Shown: positions 1 to 9,154, counted from the stretch's first letter. The stretch: 55,486 nt of DNA from Nevskia sp. (GCF_023266035.1 NZ_JAHFRY010000010.1:1-55486); one strand, 5' to 3'. Notes: generated from the letters alone by a model not told the origin. Made by a program: numbers and translations.

Positions 1-8
1 GACGACGA

Positions 9-2768
9 TCACTGCACTTCTCCAATGACAAGTTGCTGCCACAACGCCGCGACGGCGGCGCGCGCTTCGGCAAAGTCTGCCTGATCGGCCAGACCATCGG
101 CCTGCTGCAAGGCGCGGCGATGCAGCCAGCCGCGATAGACCCGGGTGGCGTGCAGCAGGCTGTCCTTCTGCTCGGCGGTGATCCGCTGCGCATCGGCCAG
201 TGCTTCCAGCTGCCGCCAGTTGTCGGTGTATTCGATCAGCCGCGCCTCGCTGTGGGCATCGCGCAGGCACAGGTACTGGGTCAGGAATTCGGCGTCGATC
301 AGGCCACCGGCACCCTGCTTGACGTCCCACTTGCCGGCCGTGCGCTTCTCCAGGCTGGTGCGCATCCTGGTGCGCATCTCGACCACTTCGCGGCGCAGGG
401 TTTCGGCATTACGGACCCGGCACAGCACTTCGCGGCGCACGTCGGCGATCGCCGCGCAGAGGGCATCACTGCCGGCGATGGTTCGCGCCCGCAGCAGTGC
501 CTGGTGCTCCCAGGTCCAGGCGGATTCGCGTTGATAGCGGGCAAAGCTCGGCAGGCCGCTGACCACCAGGCCGGAGTTGCCGCTGGGCCGGAGCTGCAGA
601 TCGATTTCGTAGGCGCGGCCGGCCGGCGTCTGGGTGGCCAGGTAATGGACGATGCGCTGACCGAGCCGGGCGAAGAACTGGGCATTGCTGAGCGGCCGCG
701 CGCCATTGGTGGCGGCATCCGGGGCATCGCAGTCGTAGACGAAGACCAGATCGAGATCGGAGCCGTAGCCGAGTTCGATCGAGCCGAATTTTCCGTAACC
801 GAGGATCGCGAAACCGGCCGGGCGGCCATCGGCATGACTGGGCTCGCCATGGGCTTCGGCAAGCTGCGCCCAGCCGCTGGCCAGCGCGCGATCGACGATC
901 GCTTCGGCCAGCCAGGTCAGCCGATCGCTGACCTGGACCAGCGGCAGGCTGCCGGCCAGATCGCTGGCGGCGATGCGCAGGGTCATCTCCTGGCGATAGC
1001 GGCGCAGCACGTCCATCTGCGCTTCGACATCGCTGGCTTCGACCCGGGCGTAGCGCGTCACCAGGTCGTCCCGCAGCTGGACCTTCGATGGCGCTTCGGT
1101 GGCCAGCCGTGGATCGAGCAGCGCATCGAGCAGCGCCGGCGTGCGTGCCAGCAAGGTGGTCAGCCAGGGGCTGGCGGCGCACAGACGCAGCAGTGCGGCG
1201 CGAGCCATGGCGGAGTCGTGCAGCAGGATCAGATAGGTGCTGCGGCCGAGGGTGGCGGCGATCACTTCGAAGACGCGGGTTGCGGCGACGGCCGGCTCCG
1301 GCTGCTTGATCGCTTCATCGAGCAGCAGCGGCAGCAAGGTGCGCAGGCGTTGCTGGGCGGCATCGCTCAAGGTGCGCATCTGCCGCGACTGGCGCAGATC
1401 GGTCAGCGCCTTGGCGACCAGCGCGGCGCCGCTGCCGAAGCCCTGCGCCGACAGGGTCTCAGGGTCTTCGGCCGAGGTGCCCCAGGCTTCACCGGCAGCG
1501 CTGTCGAAGCATCGGGATTGCGGCGTCTTTTCCGGTTCCGCGAACAGGCGCTCGAACTCGCGGCGCACGCGCTGACGAGCGGCTTCCAGCGGCACCATCG
1601 CCGCCGTGTAGTCGGCGCTGCCGAGTGCCGCGGCAAACGCTGCGCGGGTGGTTTCGTTGGTCGGCAGCACATGGGTCTGAAGATCGCCATGCAACTGCAC
1701 GGCGTTCTCGGCGCGACGCAGCAGCACGTAGGCGGCATCGAGTGCCTGCGCGGCATCGGCCGGCAGCAGGCCGGCCTCGCCGAGATAGGCCAGTACCGGC
1801 CGCAGCCGGGCGTCGCGCAGGCGGGCGTCCTGGCCGCCGCGAGTCAGCTGGAACAGCTGGACGATGAACTCCACTTCGCGGATGCCGCCGGGGCCGAGCT
1901 TGAGGTTGTCGACAGCGCCCTTGGCCTGGGCATCGCGATCGATCAGACCCTTCAGATCGCGCAGCGAATTGAGCGCCCCGTAGTCGAGATAGCGGCGATA
2001 GACGAACGGCCGCAGGCGATCGAGCAGCGCGCAACCGGCGGCAAGATCACCGGCGCAGGGCCGCGCCTTGACCATCGCGTAGCGCTCCCATTCGCGGCCA
2101 TGCGTCTGGTAGTAGTCCTCCATCGCCGACGCCGAGGCCGCGAACGGGCCGACGCTGCCGAACGGCCGCAGCAGGGTGTCGACACGGAACACGAAGCCAT
2201 CCTGGGTAGCCGACGCCAGCAGGCGGCTGGTATCGCGGGCCAGCTTCGCGAAGTACTCCTCGTTGGCCAGCGAGCGGGCACCGTCGGTGTCGCCATTGGC
2301 GGTGTAGCCGAAGATCAGGTCGATGTCGCTGGAGAAGTTCAGCTCGCGGCCGCCGAGCTTGCCCATGCCGAGCACGAACGGCAGGGCCAGACTGCCATCA
2401 GCCGCGATCGGCCGGCCGTGGCGCGCCTGCAGCGTGATGGCGACGAAGCTCATGGTGACGTCGATCGCGGCATCGGCGAGATCGGACAGATCACCGAGCG
2501 TGGTGTCCAGCGTCGCGTAACCGGCGATGTCACGCACCGCGATGCGGGCCATCTCGCGATTGCGGAAGCGACGCAGCGCGCGCATCAGCGCGGCTTCGTC
2601 GGCGCTGCCGGCGCAGGCTTCGCTCAGCCGCCCGGCAACCGGTGGCAGCGTGCCTGCGAATTCGCCGTCAGCCCAGGCGGCATCGGCCCAGGCCTGCTCG
2701 CGCCGGAAGACCGACGCCACGAAAGGGCTGGCGGTGAATACGCGGGCCAGCAGGTCGGAAGCGCTCAT
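9..2768 (-). CDS. glnE: Bifunctional glutamine synthetase adenylyltransferase/deadenylase
   Basis: Adds AMP to, or removes it from, glutamine synthetase, tuning ammonia assimilation to the nitrogen status signalled by PII. The 919-residue protein is close to the usual ~945. Two nucleotidyltransferase domains are visible: the deadenylylase motif GMGKLGGRELNFSSDIDLIF at about residues 134-153, and the adenylylase motif GYGKFGSIELGYGSDLDLVF at about 653-672, both with the metal-binding D-x-D. Each is followed by a helical GlnD/PII-uridylyltransferase-like region. The ATG at 2766-2768 starts the conserved N-terminus; no strong Shine-Dalgarno sequence is seen. The gene is complete, with its stop at the very left edge of the window. 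Family assignment is secure. Confidence 0.96.
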   Translation of the reverse strand: MSASDLLARVFTASPFVASVFRREQAWADAAWADGEFAGTLPPVAGRLSEACAGSADEAALMRALRRFRNREMARIAVRDIAGYATLDTTLGDLSDLADAAIDVTMSFVAITLQARHGRPIAADGSLALPFVLGMGKLGGRELNFSSDIDLIFGYTANGDTDGARSLANEEYFAKLARDTSRLLASATQDGFVFRVDTLLRPFGSVGPFAASASAMEDYYQTHGREWERYAMVKARPCAGDLAAGCALLDRLRPFVYRRYLDYGALNSLRDLKGLIDRDAQAKGAVDNLKLGPGGIREVEFIVQLFQLTRGGQDARLRDARLRPVLAYLGEAGLLPADAAQALDAAYVLLRRAENAVQLHGDLQTHVLPTNETTRAAFAAALGSADYTAAMVPLEAARQRVRREFERLFAEPEKTPQSRCFDSAAGEAWGTSAEDPETLSAQGFGSGAALVAKALTDLRQSRQMRTLSDAAQQRLRTLLPLLLDEAIKQPEPAVAATRVFEVIAATLGRSTYLILLHDSAMARAALLRLCAASPWLTTLLARTPALLDALLDPRLATEAPSKVQLRDDLVTRYARVEASDVEAQMDVLRRYRQEMTLRIAASDLAGSLPLVQVSDRLTWLAEAIVDRALASGWAQLAEAHGEPSHADGRPAGFAILGYGKFGSIELGYGSDLDLVFVYDCDAPDAATNGARPLSNAQFFARLGQRIVHYLATQTPAGRAYEIDLQLRPSGNSGLVVSGLPSFARYQRESAWTWEHQALLRARTIAGSDALCAAIADVRREVLCRVRNAETLRREVVEMRTRMRTSLEKRTAGKWDVKQGAGGLIDAEFLTQYLCLRDAHSEARLIEYTDNWRQLEALADAQRITAEQKDSLLHATRVYRGWLHRRALQQADGLADQADFAEARAAVAALWQQLVIGEVQ

Positions 2769-2901
2769 CGATCGGCGGATCCATCTTTAAAGAGGGCGCG
2801 AGTGTAGCGATCAGCCGCGCCTCAAGCTGAAGGGAAGTCCCGCCCGCTCTATAGTCCGCGCTCTCGAACGCAGCCGGGCGCGAGCCCCGTCCTCATCCCC
2901 G

Positions 2902-4179
2902 ATGAACAACAGCAGTTCCCAGCCCGCCGGCGCGTCCGCCCGCTCCTGCGATGTCCTGATCCTCGGCGGCGGCGTCATCGGCCTGAGCGTGGCGCTGTTC
3001 TGCCTGCGCGCCGGCCGGGCGGTGACCATCCTGGAGCAGAAGACGCCCGGCAGCGCGGCCAGCCACGGCAACTGCGGCACCATCACGCCCAGCCATCTGC
3101 CGCTGCACGCGCCCGGCACCCTGGCCAAGGCGCTGAAGTGGATGCTCAAAGCCGACGCGCCGCTGCGCATCAAGCCCAGCCTCGATCCGGCCCTGCTCGG
3201 CTGGCTGCTGCGCTTCGCGAAGCTGTGCAACGAACGCGACTTCCTGGCCACGGCGCAGACCAAGGCCATCCTGCTGAAGGCCTCGCGTCTCCGCCTCGAA
3301 CAACTGATCGCCGACGAAGGCCTAGCTTGCGAGTTCGAGCGCAGCGGCACGCTGTATGTCTATCGCGAGGCCGCCGGCTACGAGCACGCCGCCCCGGATG
3401 CGGTGCTGCTGCGTTCGCTCGGCATTCCCTGTGAAGCGCTCGATGGCCCGGCCCTGCGCGCCAGGGAACCGGCGCTGAACGACTCGGTGGCCGGCGGCTA
3501 CTTCCATCCCGATGACGCACGGCTGCGGCCGAACACCTACATGGCCGAACTGGTCCGCGCCGTCCGGTCAGCCGGCGGCGTCATCGAGCAGGGCGTGCAG
3601 ATCACCGGCTTCGAGACTGCCAACGGCCGGATCGACTCGGTGCAGACCTCGGGCGGCCCGTATCGCGGCCGGGATGTGGTACTTGCCCTCGGCGCCTGGT
3701 CGCCTCAGTTCGGGCAGGCGCTGGGCCTGAAGATTCCGATCCAGCCGGGCAAGGGCTATTCGATCACCTACAGCCGGCCCGGCATCGCGCCGGTCATTCC
3801 GATGGTGCTGAAGGAACGCAGCGTCTGCGTCACCGCCTGGGATTCCGGCTACCGGCTCGGCAGCACAATGGAGTTCGCCGGCTACGACAGCAGCCTGAAC
3901 CGGCTGCGGCTCGATGCGCTTTCGCGCGGCGCGGCGGAATATCTGCAGGAACCGGTCGGACCGACCGTGGAAGAAGAATGGTACGGCTGGCGGCCGATGA
4001 CGCCGGACGATCTGCCGATCATCGGCCGTGCGCCGCACCTCGCGAATCTGACCCTGGCCACCGGCCACGGCATGCTGGGCGTCAGTTTGTCGGCGATCAC
4101 CGGCCAGCTGGTAGCAGAAATCTTGTCCGCTCGTCCCCCTACCCTGGACCTCGCACCGTACGCCCCGACCCGCTTTTGA
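2902..4179 (+). CDS. FAD-dependent D-amino acid dehydrogenase-like oxidoreductase (DadA family)
   Basis: A DAO-fold flavoprotein expected to oxidise an amine or D-amino acid at the inner membrane. The N-terminus carries the FAD dinucleotide-binding motif (DVLILGGGVIGLSVALF, residues 17-33), followed by a Glu ending the second strand (ILEQKT). The C-terminus has the typical ATGHGMLGVSLSAITGQL return strand of DadA proteins. The length of 425 residues fits DadA (about 430). It stands alone, divergent from glnE, with no dadX racemase beside it, so the substrate is open; proline/hydroxyproline or other amine dehydrogenases of the same fold are alternatives. The start has a weak ribosome-binding site. 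Confidence 0.85.
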   Translation: MNNSSSQPAGASARSCDVLILGGGVIGLSVALFCLRAGRAVTILEQKTPGSAASHGNCGTITPSHLPLHAPGTLAKALKWMLKADAPLRIKPSLDPALLGWLLRFAKLCNERDFLATAQTKAILLKASRLRLEQLIADEGLACEFERSGTLYVYREAAGYEHAAPDAVLLRSLGIPCEALDGPALRAREPALNDSVAGGYFHPDDARLRPNTYMAELVRAVRSAGGVIEQGVQITGFETANGRIDSVQTSGGPYRGRDVVLALGAWSPQFGQALGLKIPIQPGKGYSITYSRPGIAPVIPMVLKERSVCVTAWDSGYRLGSTMEFAGYDSSLNRLRLDALSRGAAEYLQEPVGPTVEEEWYGWRPMTPDDLPIIGRAPHLANLTLATGHGMLGVSLSAITGQLVAEILSARPPTLDLAPYAPTRF

Positions 4180-4338
4180 GCGCCGCGCTGATGGGTCCGG
4201 ATCTTGCAATTTTACCTACCCCTTTGACGATAGCGCGGCCTATGGCCAAACTGTGAGCAAATAACCATTCAAAATCTCGGCAAGCGTTCCGCGCTGACCG
4301 CCGTTGCAGCTACTGATTACACCGACTCAGGAAGGGAA

Positions 4339-5427
4339 ATGCTCAAGAATATCGCGACCTTGACCTTGATCTGCGCCAGCAGCGCGGCGCTGGCCGAGGG
4401 TGAACCGATCGTCCGCGATCGCCTCGTCTACACATCGAACGATTACGTCAGCGTGATCGCTTCCGGTGTGTTTCCCGACAACGGCCGGGGAACCGACAAT
4501 ATCGGCGGCGGTATCGCCTTCATGTACGGCAACCAGTTCCATGAACTGCTTTCGGTGGAAGGCCGGGTGGCTTTCCAGCTTTTCGAGACCGGACGCGGAA
4601 AAGGCTCCGATTTCTACCAGGTCCAGGGCGGCGTCGATCTGACCGTGACCCCTTGGGATCGTCGTGACGAACGGCCGATCACTCCGTTCGCGCTGATCGG
4701 CATCGGCACGCACAGCGATGACGTGGCGATCGATACGCGTGACGATTCCAGCTTTGCCGTCAACGCCGGCGTCGGCTTCGTCACCGCGCCGGTCTTCCAC
4801 AACGTCCGCATTCGCGGCGAAGCCCGCTACACGTACTCCACGTACAGAAGCGGCTACGGCGATCCCAGCGTCGGCATCGGCGTGGAAATTCCGCTCGGCC
4901 GCGTCCGTCAGACGCTGACCACGGTATTCACGCCGCAAGCAACCAAGATCATCGAGACCGACAAGGAAGTGCCGCGTCCGTTCATCGACACCGACGGCGA
5001 TACCGTCATTGACGAACTCGACAAGTGCCCGGATACGCCGAAGGGCCTGAAGGTCGACGCCGAGGGTTGCATCCTCGCCGGCCAGCTGATCGAACTCCGT
5101 GGCGTCACCTTCAACCTCGACGAAACCAAGCTGCGTCCGAATGCACAGTCGGTGCTCGACGTCATCGCCAAGGGCATGGCCGGCCAGCGCTCGCTGCAGG
5201 TCGAAATCGCCGGTCACACCGATAGCCAGGGTTCCGCGGCCTACAACCTCAAGCTGTCACAGGGTCGTGCCGATGCTGTCCGCGCTTACCTGATCGACAA
5301 GGGCGTTTCGCCTGATCAGCTGAAGGCGGTTGGCTACGGCGAATCGCAGCTGAAGATCAAGCCGGAACGGAATCCAGACGACTACTTGCTGAACCGTCGT
5401 GTCGAGTTCCGGGTCAAGGCCCGCTGA
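4339..5427 (+). CDS. OmpA-family outer-membrane protein (copy 1)
   Basis: Structural outer-membrane protein that anchors the envelope to peptidoglycan. It has a signal peptide (residues 1-18, cut at ALA|EG), an N-terminal beta-barrel-like region to about 200, a thrombospondin type-3-like acidic calcium motif (DTDGDTVIDELDKCPDTPKG, about 217-236), and a C-terminal OmpA peptidoglycan-binding domain from about 255, including GHTDSQGS and the NLKLSQGRADAVRAYL helix. The start follows a good AGGAAGGG Shine-Dalgarno sequence. The next gene encodes a clear paralogue, so the pair arose by tandem duplication. The OprF/OmpA group is a secure assignment; exact orthology is not. Confidence 0.92.
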   Translation: MLKNIATLTLICASSAALAEGEPIVRDRLVYTSNDYVSVIASGVFPDNGRGTDNIGGGIAFMYGNQFHELLSVEGRVAFQLFETGRGKGSDFYQVQGGVDLTVTPWDRRDERPITPFALIGIGTHSDDVAIDTRDDSSFAVNAGVGFVTAPVFHNVRIRGEARYTYSTYRSGYGDPSVGIGVEIPLGRVRQTLTTVFTPQATKIIETDKEVPRPFIDTDGDTVIDELDKCPDTPKGLKVDAEGCILAGQLIELRGVTFNLDETKLRPNAQSVLDVIAKGMAGQRSLQVEIAGHTDSQGSAAYNLKLSQGRADAVRAYLIDKGVSPDQLKAVGYGESQLKIKPERNPDDYLLNRRVEFRVKAR

Positions 5428-5435
5428 GATGAAAA

Positions 5436-5472
5436 TGAACCCCTTGCCGATGGCCGGGGGTTCATTGTTATC
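5436..5472 (+). terminator. Terminator hairpin after the first ompA-like gene
   Basis: An 8-bp stem (TGAACCCC / GGGGTTCA) with a 12-nt loop spans 5436-5464 and is followed by the T-rich TTGTTATC. It lies 9 nt after the stop codon, so the two OmpA paralogues are probably separate transcripts, or the second is read only partly from the first. The 5473-5640 stretch holds no gene; it is AT-richer and probably contains the promoter of the second copy. Confidence 0.6.
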
Positions 5473-5640
5473 GCTATACAAATGCTTGATTAGTTTGGTA
5501 AAGCCCGACGATTTTGTCGGCAAGCTTATTGCTGTCAAATAATTGACTTTGAATGATTCGGTGCTCAATCTGCGGCCCTGAGGCAGGGGTTGGCAGGAGG
5601 TGCGCCGTTCCATCCAGAACAGGCTCATACAGGGAAAAAC

Positions 5641-6708
5641 ATGCGTAATGCATTGATTGCGGCAGCGGTGCTCGCCAGTGGCGGCGCTCTTGCCCAGGGC
5701 GAGGAAAATGTTGGCGAGCACGATTACCTCAGCGTGCTGCCAACCTACGAAATTCCCGATAAAGCCCGCACTGGCGTTCGCAGCGGCAGCGGCGTATCGC
5801 TGCTCTACGGTCACTCGTTCACGCCGCACCTCGGCATCGAAGGTGGCGCCCACTGGGCGATCTACGCGACCGGCAACGGCAACGGCACCGATTTCTACCA
5901 GTACAGCGGCATGGTCGATCTGGTCTACACGATCACCGAGCGCCAAGGCTCGGCGCCGGTGCACCCGTTCCTGCTGCTCGGTGTCGGCGGCGCCTACAAC
6001 GACGTGACGCCGGACAAGCGCGACGCCGCGAGCGTGATCTACGGCGCCGGCGCAGGCCTGGTCAGCGCCGACCTCTATCACGGCATCCGCGTCCGCGCTG
6101 AAGGCCGCTACATCCGTGACGAGTTCCGCGCCGGCAACGAAGACATCCGCTTCTCGCTGGGTCTCGAATTCCCGCTCGGCCGCGGCGAGTCGAGCACCGT
6201 GACCATCCCGGCACCGGAACCCAAGATTGTCGAAGTGATTCGCGAAGTGCCGAAGCCGTTCATCGATACCGACGGCGACACCGTGGCCGACGAGCTCGAC
6301 AAGTGCCCGGATACGCCGCGCGGCATGAAGGTCGATGCCGAGGGTTGCATCATTCCGGACCAGATCATCGAACTGAAGGGCGTCACTTTCGAGTTCAACA
6401 AGGCGCGTCTGACGCCGAACGCTGAAGCCGTGCTCGACACCGTGGTCAAGGCCTTCGTCGGCCAGCCGTCGCTGCAGGTCGAGATCGGCGGCCATACCGA
6501 TTCGAAGGGCAGCGATGCCTACAACCTGAAACTGTCGCAGGCCCGTTCCAATTCGGTCCGCAGCTACCTGATTTCGCAGGGTGCGAGACCGGAACAGCTG
6601 ACCGCCGTCGGCTACGGCGAATCGCGTCTGCTGATCAACCCGGAAACCAGTGAAGACGATTGCGAGCTGAACCGCCGCACCGAATTCAAGGTTATCGGCG
6701 TCCGATAA
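5641..6708 (+). CDS. OmpA-family outer-membrane protein (copy 2)
   Basis: Paralogue of the preceding gene with the same architecture: signal peptide MRNALIAAAVLASGGALAQ, barrel-like region, TSP3-like motif DTDGDTVADELDKCPDTPRG (about residue 210), and OmpA C-terminal domain with GHTDSKGS and NLKLSQARSNSVRSYL. I place the start at 5641 because it begins the signal peptide; the in-frame upstream extension to 5590 would put a charged, non-secretory tail before it. 355 residues. The two copies are near-identical around the TSP3 and OmpA domains but diverge in the barrel, suggesting different surface loops on a common anchor. Confidence 0.92.
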   Translation: MRNALIAAAVLASGGALAQGEENVGEHDYLSVLPTYEIPDKARTGVRSGSGVSLLYGHSFTPHLGIEGGAHWAIYATGNGNGTDFYQYSGMVDLVYTITERQGSAPVHPFLLLGVGGAYNDVTPDKRDAASVIYGAGAGLVSADLYHGIRVRAEGRYIRDEFRAGNEDIRFSLGLEFPLGRGESSTVTIPAPEPKIVEVIREVPKPFIDTDGDTVADELDKCPDTPRGMKVDAEGCIIPDQIIELKGVTFEFNKARLTPNAEAVLDTVVKAFVGQPSLQVEIGGHTDSKGSDAYNLKLSQARSNSVRSYLISQGARPEQLTAVGYGESRLLINPETSEDDCELNRRTEFKVIGVR

Positions 6709-6747
6709 GCCCTTCGTCCTCAACCAGATAATGTAGTGGAGAGCACC

Positions 6748-8364
6748 ATGAACAATCTTCAAAAGCGCATACGCAAGATCCCGATCGCCGCCGCGATGGC
6801 GTTGGTCGTCGGCCTTGCCGGCTGCGCGGACGACGCCAGCGGACTGGGCGGCACGACTTCGGGCACGACGGGCGGCACCACCGCCGGAACTACCGGTGGC
6901 ACCACTTCGGGGACCACGGCAGGCACCACCGGTGGCACGACGGCCGGCGATACTGGCGGCACTACCTCGGGCGTCACCGGTGGCACCACTTCGGGTACGA
7001 CTGCAGGTACCACCGGCGGCACGACTGCCGGCGATACCGGCGGTACTACCTCGGGCGTCACCGGTGGCACCACTTCGGGTACGACTGCAGGCACCACCGG
7101 CGGCACCACTTCGGGTACCACGGGCGGCCTCGGCGGCATCGTCTGCAACCCGACCTCGAGCACCTACCGGCCGATCCAGATTCCGAATGCCACGGCCATT
7201 GGCGTGAGGAATGGTATTTGCCTCGGCTGCAGCGTCGCCAACCCGGAAAACTCGATCGATACCGACATCACGACGATCTCGTTGCTGAGCACTCCGGTCG
7301 GCCTGCTCGGCGGCTCGGCGGAACTGCAGGTGCAGGACACCGCTACGCTCTATCCGGCTGGCCGTCGCGCTGGCTTCGTGATCTTCGATCCGGCAGGCGC
7401 CCTGCTGACCGCGACGCTGCTGCAGCAGGTCACAGTCGAAGCTGTCAACAACGGTGTCGTCCAGTCGAGTGCCGACAACACCACCTTGTCGCTCGACCTG
7501 CTCGGCTCGGCGATCATCGGCAGCACCGAGCCGACCTTCGCCAGCTTCATCCCGACTACGCCGTTCAACGAACTGCGCATCCGCTTCGGCTCCGCCGTCA
7601 ATGCGCTAGCTACCCTGGGTGTGTTCCAGGCCTGCGTTGCCGTGGACCCGAATGATCCCGGCACCACCACCGGTGGCTCGACGGGCGGAACCACGGCGGG
7701 TACGACGGGCGGCACTACTGCGGGGACCACGGGTGGCACCACTTCTGGCACCACGGGTGGAACGACCTCGGGCACGACTGGCGGCACGACGTCGGGCACC
7801 ACGGGCGGCACCACTACCGGTGGCACGACTGGCGGCGCGTCAGCATCCTTCTGCGATCCACTGATCCCGGCATCCAGCCCGCTGCTGGCTCCGAATGCGA
7901 CGGCTGTATCGGCGCCTGAGGGCGGCATCCTGTGCCTGGGTTGCGATGTCCAGAATCCGAACAGCGCCATCGACACCGACCTCCTCTCGCTGGCCACCAT
8001 CACCGCGCCGGTCAGCTTGCTGGGCGCTTCCTCGGTCCTGTCAGTGGTCGATACTTCGACAACCTATCCAGTTGGTCGCCGCGTCGGCTTCGTGATCGCC
8101 GATCCGGCGGGTGCTCTGCTGACAGCAACACTGCTGCAGAACATCACCGTGCGCGCCACGCTCAATGGCACAGTCGTATCCAGCGCCGACCTGGGCAGCC
8201 TGCTGAATCTCGACCTGCTGGGCACCAGCCTGATTGGCGGCGTCGCGCCGTCCTACGCCAGCTTCGTGCCGACCAGCCAATTCAATGGCGTCGACTTGGC
8301 TTTCCGCAATGTTGTCGGCGCGCTGGGCCAGCTCAAGGTCGCCCAAGTCTGCGTGTCGAACTGA
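6748..8364 (+). CDS. Surface lipoprotein with Thr/Gly repeat linkers and two copies of an unrecognised domain
   Basis: The N-terminus is a lipoprotein signal peptide with lipobox LAGC (Cys26), so the protein is probably membrane-anchored. Residues ~35-128 and ~303-364 are low-complexity GGTTSGTTGGTTAG-type repeats, encoded by degenerate DNA tandem repeats. They separate two homologous ~165-residue domains (about 133-300 and 367-538). Each domain contains a C-L-G-C motif, an IDTD motif, a YP-x-GRR-x-GFVI-x-DPAGALLTATLLQ segment and a C-terminal ACVAV/VCVS cysteine. I recognise no family. The ATG at 6748 follows a GGAG Shine-Dalgarno. It lies 39 nt after the second ompA-like gene and is probably co-transcribed with it. 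A role in the envelope or matrix is inference from the lipobox and linkers. Confidence 0.8.
   Translation: MNNLQKRIRKIPIAAAMALVVGLAGCADDASGLGGTTSGTTGGTTAGTTGGTTSGTTAGTTGGTTAGDTGGTTSGVTGGTTSGTTAGTTGGTTAGDTGGTTSGVTGGTTSGTTAGTTGGTTSGTTGGLGGIVCNPTSSTYRPIQIPNATAIGVRNGICLGCSVANPENSIDTDITTISLLSTPVGLLGGSAELQVQDTATLYPAGRRAGFVIFDPAGALLTATLLQQVTVEAVNNGVVQSSADNTTLSLDLLGSAIIGSTEPTFASFIPTTPFNELRIRFGSAVNALATLGVFQACVAVDPNDPGTTTGGSTGGTTAGTTGGTTAGTTGGTTSGTTGGTTSGTTGGTTSGTTGGTTTGGTTGGASASFCDPLIPASSPLLAPNATAVSAPEGGILCLGCDVQNPNSAIDTDLLSLATITAPVSLLGASSVLSVVDTSTTYPVGRRVGFVIADPAGALLTATLLQNITVRATLNGTVVSSADLGSLLNLDLLGTSLIGGVAPSYASFVPTSQFNGVDLAFRNVVGALGQLKVAQVCVSN
6850..7130 (+). repeat. Thr/Gly-coding tandem repeat, block 1
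   Basis: Degenerate repeat of units such as GGCACCACTTCGGGTACGAC encoding G-G-T-T-S-G-T-T and G-G-T-T-A-G-D-T. Longer units of roughly 100 nt (encoding TAGDTGGTTSGVTGGTTSGT) occur twice nearly unchanged, indicating recent slippage or unequal crossover. A second block lies at about 7665-7840. Confidence 0.85.
7665..7840 (+). repeat. Thr/Gly-coding tandem repeat, block 2
   Basis: Second degenerate repeat block in the same gene, with 12-24-nt units encoding GGTTAGTT/GGTTSGTT. It links the two copies of the CLGC domain. Its coding sense is maintained throughout and there are no spacers, so it is not a CRISPR array. Confidence 0.8.
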
Positions 8365-8375
8365 GCCCCGCACGA

Positions 8376-9125
8376 ATGAACAAGTGTGATCTGAGCCTGG
8401 TGTCCCTGACCGCAGCCGTGATGCTGGCTGCAGGTCTTGCCGGCTGCGCCGACGAGCACAGCGATATCAGTGGCGGCACGACCAGCGGCGGAAGCTCCGG
8501 CGGGACGACCGGTGGCACGACGACGGGCGGCGATCCAGGGGAATGCGTGATCAGCTGCTCGCCAACCCCGCCGCCGCCGCCAACCAGCTTGGAAGACTGC
8601 AATCCGAACAATCCGAACGCCACCTATGCACCGGTGGCCAACGTGACTTCGGTTGATGTCGGCACGGAAGGTCTTTGTCTCAACTGTCGGGTCGCTTCTC
8701 CGGTGTCGGCTTTCGATGCCAACGTCAGCACCTTCTCGGTGGAAACGGCTGGCCTCGGGGTTGCGGGAACGATCGATCTGAACGGCTACGGCACGACCAA
8801 TTATGTGAGCTCACCGACGGTTCTCCGTCGGGCAGGCTTCTTCGTCGCCTACCCACAGGACTCCGTCGCCGATGTGGCTCTGCTCTCCCGCGTTTCGGCT
8901 TTCAGCGTCAACACGACGGGCGCTGTGGTGCAGGGACCGGGCGTGCAGACCAGCGATACGGCACTGAGCCTGCAGTTGCTCGGTCTGCCGCTGCTGGCGG
9001 GTCAGTCGCTGGCCTTCGTCAGCGTCGTCACGACGCAGCCGTTCAACGGCGCAAGGCTCGACTTCTCGCCAACCATCGGCGTGCTGGCGGGCCTCAACGT
9101 GATCGAGGCCTGCATCTCGAAGTGA
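8376..9125 (+). CDS. Lipoprotein with a single copy of the CLGC/CLNC domain
   Basis: 249 residues. Signal peptide with lipobox LAGC (Cys24), a short GGTTSGGSSGGTTGGTT linker (about 31-48), a proline-rich stretch (SPTPPPPPTS), then one domain homologous to those of the preceding protein. It has CLNC in place of CLGC, FDANVSTFSVETAGLGV in place of the IDTD strand, RRAGFFVAYP, and a C-terminal EACISK. The ATG at 8376 begins a clean lipoprotein signal and lies 11 nt after the previous stop. The in-frame upstream extension simply overlaps the neighbouring gene and is rejected. Function unknown; it looks like a one-domain partner of the two-domain protein. Confidence 0.78.
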   Translation: MNKCDLSLVSLTAAVMLAAGLAGCADEHSDISGGTTSGGSSGGTTGGTTTGGDPGECVISCSPTPPPPPTSLEDCNPNNPNATYAPVANVTSVDVGTEGLCLNCRVASPVSAFDANVSTFSVETAGLGVAGTIDLNGYGTTNYVSSPTVLRRAGFFVAYPQDSVADVALLSRVSAFSVNTTGAVVQGPGVQTSDTALSLQLLGLPLLAGQSLAFVSVVTTQPFNGARLDFSPTIGVLAGLNVIEACISK

Positions 9126-9154
9126 TTGGTTGAGCTTTCAGCTTTTCGCTTTCA

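Noticed and set aside
33-2807. Very long open frame (924 codons) on the plus strand opposite glnE
   Set aside because: It mirrors glnE codon by codon, is Gln/Gly/Ala/Arg-rich without domains, and is explained by high GC on the opposite strand of a real gene.
5257-6762. 501-codon minus-strand frame across the OmpA region
   Set aside because: Antisense to two convincing OmpA-family genes with signal peptides; its translation has no recognisable domain.
6850-7840. Possible CRISPR or satellite array
   Set aside because: Units are short, in-frame, degenerate and protein-coding, with no unique spacers.
7932-8375. Upstream extension of the second lipoprotein gene
   Set aside because: Lies entirely within the preceding lipoprotein gene in another frame; a proper lipoprotein signal begins at 8376.
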